This document shows positions 1 to 11,266 of a DNA stretch of 64,000 nt, piece by piece. The stretch spans positions 65,019,953 to 65,083,952 of the forward strand of contig CM049311.1 in the NCBI GenBank assembly GCA_026874595.1, given 5' to 3'. Positions within the stretch are counted from its first letter, which is position 1. Each line of letters starts with the position of its first letter. Position numbers and translations under genes: made by a program. The notes under the pieces are model-generated. The model was not told where the DNA came from, made no database searches, and worked only from the letters and a program-made list of their open reading frames with translations. This DNA is from Sipunculus nudus (Eukaryota; Annelida; Sipuncula; Golfingiida; Sipunculidae).

Positions 1-251
1 CTGAGACTGTGGTTCACAAGAGTTTAAGTTAGCGCAACTTTGTAACAAATCAAGTTTGTTGAGAATAAGGAATGAAACATTTCATTAGTGACCACTTTTT
101 CTCGTGGTGATCCAGTTTGTTTCTACTGACAGCTAATATTTTTCTACTGTATGTATTTCACTGATGAATCCTTTCAGTGTCACAACTGTTGGTTTTTGTT
201 TATTGCATCTGCTCACATATATATGTCTCTTCACCAGCAGAGTCAGAAGGT

Positions 252-3200
252 TTATCCAGTCATTATCATTACATCCCAGCATTCTGCTTGCAGGATATCA
301 GATCCAGGCGATTTACCATTGGAAAAAGCTTTTAAGCTATTGAACAATTCATTTTCTGTCAATTCTGTTGGCCATGTAGTCTTTTGTACTTTCTTAACTA
401 AATTATATTTTTTTATAAAAGAAAAAAGATTGCTGGTGTTATGTGTTGTTTCTGATGTATTAAGTTTTTCATAAAAGTACTTCTCTTCATGTAAAATCTC
501 ATTTGGATCTGATATTATTTTACCATTTATGTTCAAATTGCTTATCACTTTTTAATTGAAAATCCGTTTTCCAAATTAAGAAAAAAAATATGTTGTTGAT
601 TTCTAACCTTCTCCATACCATCTGACTTTACTTTTATAAATTGCATCTTTATTTTGTCTTCTATAAGCTTTTAAAGCTTTTTTCTAATTCTTTAACTTCA
701 GATATCTGTTTTTAATGTATTTCTGCTTTATGATACCATGACTAATACTTGTTCTTCTTATTGCCATTTTTATGGTGTCCCATCAAGAGGCTGGATTTGC
801 ATCTTTATTTTCTTCTACTGTTGTCTGTATACATTTTTTAATTTTCTTCACGAATTCTTCATCCTTTAATAAGGAAACATTAAATTTCCAGAAACCAGGA
901 CCTCTCTGGTTTTTCGGAATATGTGATATTTATATCGACGCTTGAGTGGTCAGTTTTAAAACCCGGAGATATAGATGAACTTTTTGTACATTTGATTGGT
1001 TCTCTGGATAACAGAAATAAATCTAACCAACTTTCAGTATAGTAAGGTCTCGGCGCATCCAAGTGTACTGTTTTTTCTTTAGATTGAGATATCGCCATAT
1101 ATCAATTAGATCTAGTTCGTCCATCCATTCATTGACTGATTTAATTACCTGGTTTCTTGTGGTGCATTTACTTGTTCTATCATATACTGGATTTAAAACT
1201 ATATTCCAATCACCACCTATCACATTGCTGCTGTCATGGCTGTTCTCAATTTGATTAAAAATGTTTGAATAAAAAATACATTCATTATATTTGGACCATA
1301 TATATTTGTTAGGATTAATCGCACATTCGCAATGGTGATGTCAATTGTAATAACCCTATCATTTTCATCTTTGCATACATTATGAATTTCATTTGACACT
1401 ATGTTCTTTATCATTATTGCCCAACCCGGGCATTGAAGATGCCATGATTAAAAATGAAAATGTGTCTCCATCGAGCAGCGGTCGCAGGGGAACTATGAGT
1501 TTACTGCAAATATATTATTTCATGATCTTTTTGCTGCAGCCAAAAAGCACCTGTCTGCGTTTTTTGTAGTTGTTTAAGCCTCTCACATTTATATAAAGTA
1601 TACTTATATCCGCCATTATAGTTGTATTAAAAGAAGAGAAAAAAAATAGGTAGGCTTCACAGCTATAAGGCAGGATTAATATTCGTATGACACATATGTG
1701 ATGTAAAGTATAAGCTGGTATAACTGTTTATGCTATACAAAATAGGCACCTAATGGGCAGAAAATACATAAAATTGTACGATTATTTGACCAAAGAAACA
1801 TTTGTTCTCCAAACGAGAAAACAATATTTCAACTAAAAGATATAAAGTACATCTTTCAATTATAGATGTAGATTGTCAGAACAATAGAATAAATTTGAAA
1901 AGTGTGACATGTTAAATTTATTTATTTTACTGTCATGTGGTAATTGAGGTGACACAATACAGATCCTGACATTATTACAAATATGATGCATTATCATCAG
2001 ATCACTCATGTGCCTAATAATACACTGTGTAAATGTCAGGAAATATCGTACGTCAGATCCTCTGGTTATTTTATGTATAATATCAGAGGTATGGTATAGC
2101 CGTGGGTAGGGATAGTAAGAGTTACTGCATGCTATTAATAATATTCTTACTGATGCTGATATAATTATAAACAATGTACGTGCAGAAGGGCCAGGGTAAT
2201 ATCCAAGCTTGAGTGGAACAATTAAAGCTAACAAGACTCGTACTGTATGAACATAAAACAAAGAATACATAATTACATATAAAGATAAAAACTTACAAGT
2301 TCCCCACATGACTGTAACTGCGTTCTGAGTCTTAGTATACAATCCAGTCTATGGAAACCATGTCATTGTCAGCATCCCACATTTTCGCTCGTGTTTACGA
2401 GTCGCCAAGGTTAGTAACGTCCTTGAACTTCAATGTGCTGCCACCTATCAGCCTTGTCATTAAATAAACGAAAAGTGTCGCAGCATGTCTATAAAGCTTC
2501 TCACTAATATTTGCTCCTCCTGAGCATGCGCAGTTCGTACACCAGATGGCAGCTCCGTCATGGAAGAACGCGTTACAAACCTATGGACGGAATATGGAAA
2601 AAAACAGACGTCAGTCTGTTGTTGTGTCGCTTAGTGCTGCTGATCTCTGGTGAATCGAGCGAGGGGCAGGATCGTGTATGGTAACTGGCTTGCCGTTGAC
2701 GTAGAGCCGTCGAAGCCAGAACCTTACTCGATCACCGTCGTTATAGGCAACGGCCATTTGCGGTTTTGCTTTTTGTTTTATCAGCAGGTCTTTCAATGTT
2801 AAATCCCCTACTATTCGAATGCATTTGGTTTTCAGTTTTGTTTTGCTCCCTACGATAATTTCATTTCTTAGTGGTCTATTCTACATCCTCACTACGATAT
2901 GCAGTGGCTGTGTGTCCATCTTAGCTGATCTGTGAGCCGTCTCTATGGCTTTTTTCCACCTCATCTTCACTCATATTCACCAGTTTATTCTGTGACATGA
3001 TTCTGTATTTTTACAGTTTCCTATATCACCTATCTCCCCTACTCCTACAATTCTCAGATTCCATACTCTAAGGTAACTTTCTTGTTTATTTAGTTCAAAT
3101 GATATTTGTTCCTGAAGTTTATTTATCAGTAATTCCTTCTCCTTATTTTTATTCTGCAATTCTGTCATTTCATTCCTTAGTTCTGCAACCTCACTAAGAA

Positions 3201-3470
3201 GCTGATCTTTCTGCGCTTTCAAACAATCAACAGAATTATCCAGAGACTCTAGATTATTTTCAAGACCCTGGATGTTTTGTTTCATGTTCGATTGCTCTGT
3301 TGATAAATCGTCTAGTTGTTCCTTTAAGTCTGTATGCAAATTTTCAGTTTGGTCTTTGATCTCTGTTTTAGAGCTCAGTATTTATTTAATTTCAGCGAGG
3401 GCACTTTGCAACTGTGCATTTAAGTCCTGGATGCCGGCCATATTGATTGTCTCATGTGTTATCTGAGAAG
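252..3470 (-). mobile_element. Broken L1-like non-LTR retrotransposon (ORF1, endonuclease, start of RT)
   Basis: Read on the minus strand from 3470 down. ORF1 (about 3339-2977) is a long heptad-rich coiled coil followed by RVWNLRIVGVGE, the RRM-like start seen in L1-type ORF1 proteins; a basic C-terminal piece (RVRFWLRRLYVNGKPV) lies at 2796-2611. ORF2 seems to start at 1616 (MADISILYINVRGLNNYKKR). Endonuclease blocks follow in several frames: ILTNIYGPN near 1300, GGDWNIVLN at 1217 and GFKTDHSS at about 950. The beginning of the reverse transcriptase (FSNGKSPGSD) is at 548-252. Frames are shifted and the RT stops near 270, so the copy is dead and 3'-truncated in this window. The piece 1650-2600 has no LINE similarity that I can see and may be a later insertion. 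Confidence 0.75.
1650..2600. other. Unexplained stretch inside the L1-like LINE
   Basis: AT-rich sequence between ORF1 and ORF2 of the LINE. The longest frame (minus strand, 2342-1860, 160 codons) has no motif I recognise and reads like chance ORF in hydrophobic-codon-rich AT DNA. It could be a nested insertion. Confidence 0.3.
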
Positions 3471-3479
3471 GCCTACCTG

Positions 3480-4108
3480 TTACTTGCTTTTCGTTGTCCT
3501 TCACCACATATTTGTCCATATCACTAACTGCTTGCGACGTGTTTTTTCCCCAGTACGTTTACCTCTGGTCATATTATAATCCACTTTGGCGACATTTGCA
3601 TTTATTTTAGTCAATTTTGTGGGAGCCTTTAACCACGCATCCTAAACCCTCAGTCATGTTACCGGAAGTCACTTCATGTTGATACTTTCAATTTTCCCAA
3701 TAGTAATTATGCAAAATTTTAAGCCATGTACCTGCAAAAGTTTTGCAAATTTTGAGACTTTAACCTAATAAATGGGCATAGCCTTATTTTCTGAAAAAAA
3801 TGTTGCTAAAATGTTACAAGTTTCCGTAAGTTATTACTTTTATATCTAAATGGATCAAGCCTGTAGGGGTTGTTTTACACTATTATGTGTCTTCGACTTC
3901 TATGACAGATGGAAAATTGAAAATTAACAAATTTATACCCGGGTTAAAATAATGTAATTAAAATTAAATTCCAGCCTTTCTGACTAAATGTTTGAGACCC
4001 AAACCAGATATTTCAAATTGATAAATACATGTTACTAATGTTTTCTTAGCAACATATGAAAGCAATCAAATTGTTTGATTTATAAGACATAACAACTGAG
4101 TTTTACCT

Positions 4109-4188
<80 letters not shown>

Positions 4189-4440
4189 TTCTAGATTTCA
4201 AATTTTAAAGTTGTGTTTTTACAACTGAACATTTGTGATCTGCAATCTTTTTTCTTCTTGGAGTTCCTTACATTTCTTATGAAAACGTCTGAAGAGCTGT
4301 TCTATGTTTACTGATTAAATATTTGAAGAATACCATTAAACCAGTCTGTTTGATTTAATGGCATAAATGCTTGTTTGCAATGATTCTGTTGTGATGATTC
4401 TATATTAAATATAGTTATAAATGTCGAAAAAAAAATAATT
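3480..4440. other. AT-rich spacer with a (TA)n microsatellite
   Basis: No gene seen. A (TA)n tract runs from about 4113 to 4183. The rest is low-complexity AT-rich sequence. Confidence 0.5.
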
Positions 4441-4445
4441 TTTAA

Positions 4446-5725
4446 TTAGCTCAGCTGACTGTAAGTCATCTGAGCTATAGCGATCACTCCTTGTCCGTCG
4501 TCCGTCCGGCCATCCGGCCGTCTGTCCGTTAACAAGGCACAAATCGTAACCACTGGACCTGGAATCCTCTAACTTTACATCCAGGGAGGTCCATGAACAA
4601 TTTCCTTGAAAACCTGGAATTAGGTATCTGTTACCCATATTCTTCAAGCTATGGGGCTCCGAAGTACCCCCCAGAATAATGAAAAATTTGATACAAAAGC
4701 TCAAATATCTGAACAACTAATGCATTGATCACCTTGATTCTTTGCATGGATATTGATCATGAGGTGTTTCATCAGTTTCTGCAGACTGATGGCGCCATCT
4801 GTATATTTTTGATATTTTACTATTTTACTTATCTATTTTTGAGACCTTAAAAGATGCCGTCATCTGTTAACAGGGCACAAATCGTAATGACTAGTCCAAG
4901 AATCTTCTTTCTTGACATGCCGGGAGGTCCATGAAAGGTCTCCATTGAAACCTGAAATAATGGTCTCTATCACCCATATTGTCCGAGCTATGGGGCTCAG
5001 AAGTACCCCCAGAATAACAAAAAAATTTTGATACAAAAGCTCTGGTATCTGAACAACTAGTGCATTGATCGGCATTATTCTTTGCATGCATATGCATCAT
5101 GGAGTGTTTCATCAGTTTCTGGTGACTGGTGGCGCCACTTGTATTTTTTCGATTGTTTACAATTTGTTACTCTATTTTGAGACCTTAAAATATTCGGTCG
5201 TCCCTTAACAGTGCTTAAATTGTAACCATTGGTCCTAGAATCTTCAAACTTGACATCCAGGGAGATCTGTAAACGTCTCCTTGGAAACGTGAATTAGGGT
5301 CTCTGTTACCCATATTTTCTGAGCTATTGGGCTTATAAGCACACCTCAGAATATTTGAAAATTTGATACAAAAGTAGGGCACAATTCATAACCATTCGAC
5401 CTAGGATCTTCTAACTTTACATCCTGAGAGTGCCTAAAAAATTCTCCCAAGAAACCTGAAATCGGGCCACAGCTAACCTATATTCTCAGAGTTCTGGAGT
5501 TTGTTTGAGCACCCCAGAAAAATGCAAAATACACATAAATTGTCAGACTCCTCATGAAAGGCTGGTTGGATTGTCATCAAATTTGTTGTGCTTATGGGTC
5601 TTGATGAACTTAAGCTAATATGCATCAACAATGATGCCACCTGCATTGTCTTAATTAGTGGTCTGTGCAAGGACATATTATCAACAGGTCAGTCGGCTGA
5701 GCGTCATGACATACGGGTCACTTGT
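4446..5725 (-). mobile_element. Pearl-like non-autonomous element with about 340-bp tandem core
   Basis: The low-coordinate end is an imperfect hairpin (4448-4476; stem AGCTCAG/CTGAGCT, three-base loop) followed by a CCGTC-rich leader. The core repeats about every 340 bp, with GTTAACA-rich joints near 4527, 4864 and 5205 and a short partial repeat near 5375. GGCGCCA lies in the repeats. The other end reads GGGTCACTTGTTAA (about 5716-5730). A second, reverse-oriented copy with the same two ends is at 25838-31400, which defines the ends. No protein is encoded. Confidence 0.7.
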
Positions 5726-5729
5726 TAAG

Positions 5730-6435
5730 TCGCAAGGGATTTTTCTGGATTTATCTGTCCTTTTTAGAAATTTCTTATTTCCCTTTATACGTATTGTCTA
5801 AAATGCATAACGCTACCTGTTAGTTCAATATTATTTGGTATCCTATATAAGCAATACACAATTTAATGACTATGTCTACACTGACCTCTTATATAGGAAC
5901 GATTTTGAAGATATTATTTTCCTTCAATAAAATTAAAAGAATCATGAAATAGACTTATTTAATTTGTTTTCCCTATTCAATAAACAAACTAGGCAACCTA
6001 AGGAAAAGAATGATGCATAGATTATGAAGATACCGTAATCTTAATTTTTTTATATTAAATTGTTACCTTTTTTGCAGGATAACCGTGCTTTTGGCTAAAT
6101 GCATGATAAATTATGAGAATGGGTTATTTGAAAAATTAAACATATTAATTCATATGATTATAGATTATCATACAGCTATCGAGTTATGGAGGTCCTAGTC
6201 TGCATATCAAATTGTACACTTAACGATAAAAGTAATTGCGGACAGACTTTAATTGAATATGATGAGCGTATCTCCATTGCAGATACAAAATATACGGAAA
6301 ATTGTGGTGAAACTTTGAATAACGAATTAACGTTCCTTGAATGTTTGACGACGCGAAACAGTTGTTACTTCTAATACCTCAAAACGTTCGTTATAAAAAA
6401 AATATTAACTGCCATGTATTGCATAATTAGTATAG
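5730..6435. other. Spacer without recognised gene
   Basis: AT-rich. One 62-codon frame at 6186-6374 matches nothing I know and I do not call it a gene. Confidence 0.4.
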
Positions 6436-7047
6436 TTTTGCTGGACGTGTAGTACATCCATTCTGCGCCCTGTGCAATTCGGCCTTGCTATTGGGAAATA
6501 TTCATAAATTCTACAGTAATATGAAGTACTACGGCACGTATGCTACGAGAATCCTACTTCGGGAACCTTACGTCATACCCCTTGGCTTTGCCCGTTGAAC
6601 CTACTTAAAGTCACACACTCAAATTACGTTTCGTACGGTAACCGTCCGTCGAACTTGCATTGGCACTGTTAGCAATGCATATGATGCTCTAACACTAGTA
6701 ACTGTAAGTGGCATTATTAACAAGATTAGCGATACCTCGCATATTAACATAAAAACCCCGTATTTACCTCTCAACTGTAATCCGTTCATGGAGGGCACGA
6801 GACGGATTGAATGACTGTCCCCTCTCAACTCTCCATTAAACATTTAAGCTGCCCACTGCTTAACAATAAATTACTATAAATATTATGCTTATCAGCACTA
6901 CTATGCACTGCCGATTACAAATGCATTTAATTAACGAAAATCGGGCTAGACATTTTTAGTCTTTAAAGAACCCGTCGTTAAAAGGTCTCCTTTAAGTATT
7001 CACATTCTGTGTTCCTATTGGAAGTTAATTAGGACTTAGTATCCAGA

Positions 7048-9862
7048 ATTATGTCTCGCATAGTGTTTGGTCTGTCGTCGAACGACTCAACATTTTTTCA
7101 TGAAATTTTAAATTTTAATTGTTTCTACCAAAATTTCGGAGGAGTTCAAAATTCCGTTGACCTTCATCAAGGTCAAATAGGCCAAAATAGAATTTTATTG
7201 GTGAAGCCCATAACTTTTGCAGGATCGCATTTTTTTTCCTCAGGTTTGAAACACTAATTGTTCAAATCAAGTTTTTTTAGGAGCTTGAAAACTAGTGACC
7301 TTGACCTTGAGCTCAAGGTCAGATTGTCCAGAAAAGAAATATTTGTGAACATGATATCTTTTTAACCAAGCAATATATTTTCGTGAAATTCAACTCATGA
7401 AATGAATCTACCAAAATCTCAGACACGCTTGAAAAACGGTGACCCTTACCTTCATCATAAAGGTCAAATAAGCCAAAATAGAATTTTTCTTTGTGAACCC
7501 AATAACTTTTGCAGTATCGCATGTTTTTTTTTTTTTTTTCCTCAAGCTTAAAACACTAATTGTTTAAATCTTGTCTTTGAAGAACCCAGAAACTTTCACC
7601 TCCTTCATCATCAAGATCAAATAGGCCGAAATATAAGTTCCTGGTGAACCCCATAACTTTAGCAGTATCGCATGGTTTTTTCCTCAAGCTTAAAATATTA
7701 ATTGTTTAAATCAAGTTCTTTAAAGAACCCAAAAACCGGTGACCATCACCTTCGTCATCTGGATCAAATAGGCCGAAATATAACTTTCTTGTGAACCCCA
7801 TAACTTTTGTAGTATCGCATGTTTTTTCTTGTTTGAAACACTAATAGTTTAAATCAAGTTTTTTGAGTAGCTCGAACCTTGACCTTGAACTTCAAGGTCA
7901 GATTGGCCAGAATAGAAATTATTTGTGAACATTATAACTTTGGAAACACTTGATATATTTTCATAAAATTCACCTCATGCAATGTCTGTACCAAAATATT
8001 TGAAATTTGAAAATAAATGCTTGGAAATTAAGCCAGTTATTGATTTTTTTTAGGCTCTATTGTGGTCACTTGCTTTGTCTCAGGCACCAAACTCCTGGTC
8101 ACTGGAAGGCAGATATACCACGGTTCCTGATTGGTTACAGTCACTGGGGAGATCCTTATTCTTATATAACCCCCCCCCCCCCCTTGCCAACCCTACCCAC
8201 CAAGTGTTATGGAGTTATTTTTATTGTTTGCACTATATTTCCTAAATTGTAATGCTGTTTCCACTCCAATATACAAACTTTCCTTGGACGTCTTCTGGAT
8301 TTCCTTAAAGTATTCCAGAAGATGCCATGTTGGGTTAATGAAATCAATTTCTTTTAAATGATTTTAACTAATTAAAATAAAATAAAACCAAACAGTATCA
8401 TACAATTATAAAACATGAAGCAAATTGTGGATAAATAAAGGCACACTTTAATATTGTGAAATCTGAATCTAGTATTATTTTTAGATTTTTATTGTTTTGC
8501 AAATTTAAAAGATATATATTTGTGTTAAAAAAATGAATAAACATTGTATGCATGATGTGGTGTTTTCTGACATGTTTGAGTTCATGATGATGCAATTTAT
8601 GAATGATGATGCAATTAATGAAATTTTATGGATCAACTTTCATATTCAGATATATATTTTATATTGAAAATGTATAGAAATATATGTTATATTGAAAAAT
8701 GTATTTAAAAATGGACTTAAAATAAAAAAATGAAGTAATAAAAAAATGAGGATCGTATACAAACATTTGTTAATTAATTTCCTGCCTCAGCAGATTTGGA
8801 GATCAGGCTTTGTTTGCCCTGTTTGTATATGCAGAAGTGTTGTAAATCCCACCATCCCCATCTCTGCACTGGAACATTAGTTTTTATGGCAAATGTGTAA
8901 AATTCATTTAATTTAAAAAATAATTGAATTAGAAAAAAATTAGATCTATTAGAAACATATTCTTGCCTTAGGAGAATGGAACATAAAGTAATCAGCTCTG
9001 TCTGTCCAACATCTCTCCTTTTTCATTAAATATATATTAATTATGAAACTTTTCCAATAAGCCCTTTTGAAATAATTTTCATATGCTGTATGTGTATGGA
9101 TTGAAGCTATTAAAGTCTGAAATTTAACTAATATATTTTGTTATGTAATATTGTAGATGTTAAACTTTAAAACAATTTGATAAAATAAAAAAGAATAAGA
9201 AATAATTGAAACTTCATATATTTTTAGCTTTGTTTGTCTACCAGTCTGTTTGTCCTTTTTTTAAATATTAAGTAATCGTGAATGAACATTTTTATCATGT
9301 AAGCTTTGTTGAATTAAGTGAAAATCATGTGTATATACACTATAATAATACAGAGATGTTGTAACTCCCATCATTCCATGGTTTATTGTTTCGACGTATT
9401 CTTTTTTTTTTTTTTTAGTTTTGTCTGATGAGCCTGATAGTGTATTTTTGTATAAACTCCGGTCTTGGATAGAAGCCGGCCTTGTTTTGATGGTCAAATC
9501 AGGGTCTGAAAAAATAAAGGCCCGTGCGTCTTATCAAGGAAATATGGTACATCTTATGTTCACAAACTGTTCACATGCTTCAATTTTAACATAAGGAAAA
9601 GCATGGTTTGGTCACAGAATATTATTTGCAATATTTTCTTGCAAAACAAACCAATTAGGTCAACCAGCAATTGCCTATATTACCTTTTCCTCTTGGACTT
9701 TATCTCAATTTGATATTATTTTAGATTTTTACCTTCAAGGCCAACTTCAGCTGGGCACAGTGACCCATGGTTCCCTTGTTTCCCCTCAAATCAGGGAAAG
9801 TGAGGCCCGTAGTCAGTGGAGACATAAAGCTGTTTTTTGTGTCACAAAAGCCAGGTTCTCTA
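7048..9862. mobile_element. Insertion specific to duplication unit 1
   Basis: Unit 2 runs directly from TATCTAGAATT (about 37800) into the sequence that resumes here near 9863, so this 2.8 kb was inserted into unit 1 or lost from unit 2. It starts with a tandem array (7060-7990), then a C14 tract (8170-8183), AT-rich sequence, and a diverged direct repeat near 8820 and 9320 that shares GTTGTAA and CCCA-rich text. No protein gene is recognisable. Confidence 0.55.
7060..7990. repeat. Tandem array carrying TCAAGGTCA motifs
   Basis: Units of about 145-300 bp share a block like AACACTAATTGTTCAAATCA (near 7245, 7548, 7690, 7834), a block CCATAACTTTTG-AGTATCGCAT, and paired TGACCTTGA / TCAAGGTCA motifs (for example 7170, 7300-7320, 7880-7905). 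Confidence 0.65.
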
Positions 9863-10891
9863 GTTACATTATACAAACAAAGTGGCAATTATGAACTACT
9901 TACGGATCTACATTAATCTGATTTCGCTGGAGATCCGTTCACATTGGTTGTTGTGGGACGAGTGTGCGTGTGTGTCATGTGTGTGTGTGGTGTTCTGTCA
10001 TGCTGGCGGCCCAGGGTAAATATACTCATATATGTATATAAAGCCGGAGTATGAACTGCACGCTGTGAAAGTACTGTGTGCCTTATATACCAATATAGTG
10101 GCATGATGCATATACTTGGCTCAACAGCTGATGTGAACATTAGATGCACATTGATCCATGTTCATCTCTCTGGCTGCCGTGCTATATGTGCACTGTACAA
10201 AGGAGAGATTTTATAAAGAAGGAGGAAACGTCATTGCTGTACACCTAACAATTAGAGATGGTACATTGTTATTTATAAATTAGAAATTTAGAGATCGCAG
10301 ACCTCCACCAAGGCAGTTCATTACCCTCTTATGGCATTGTAAGAGATGCAGTATTTTACCTTTAAAAAGCCCTGGTACCACATAATGATCGGACATATGC
10401 TTCCACCTAGCGTGCCATCAGTAAACAAGGCAGCTCATTATATCGGGGAAATGGGCCGACGTGTTAACTGACGCCAGGTAGCAGCATACAATATAAAAAT
10501 ATATCACATATAATTCCTGGATCCATATGGTGATCCGGATCACCCCATAAAATTAATCAATTGTTCCTTCCATTGCCGAGCTATCCTGAATATGTCATCA
10601 TCCGTTAAAAAATTCTTGAGTTGTGTTGCTTACAGAAGAACAAACAAACGACACTAAAAACATAACCCCCCCCCCCCCCGCTTTGCGGAGTAAATAAGTT
10701 ATTATTTATATAAACGTTGCATTAAAATGGGAGAGTTTATCATGGATTTTCAAAGGTACACCCGATATAGTATTATAATTATAACCTATGGATTATGTAT
10801 CTAATATTCTTAAGGTGGACAGTACTGCGGCAAGAATCCTCTTCAATACAATAACATTGTATATTCAATCAAGTTTCATTAATATTTGCAG

Positions 10892-11216
10892 CTACAGAAT
10901 GTCTTACGAGCAGGGGATGCGTTCTTTGCACTACATCCGGAAGTGAAAAGCAAATATCGAGGAACATCCCATAATTCTGGTTGGACCTCATTCTGTGAGG
11001 AAAGGTAGTCGTCATTCTATTATTATAGAACTCTTATAATATGTTTCTGTTAAAATATATAAAAAAAAAATAACACTGAGGGTTGGGAATAACTATTCGC
11101 TTAATAGCAGAGGAAACGGCCGGCCACCTGAGGGTCATAGGCTCGATTCCTAATACGTTCTTTCTCTCTATAAAATAAATCAGCATTACTATTCATACAT
11201 CTGTCCACACACACAC

Positions 11217-11266
<50 letters not shown>

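Noticed and set aside
1860-2342. 160-codon open frame on the minus strand
   Set aside because: No motif, hydrophobic residues from AT-rich codons, lies between LINE parts; likely chance.
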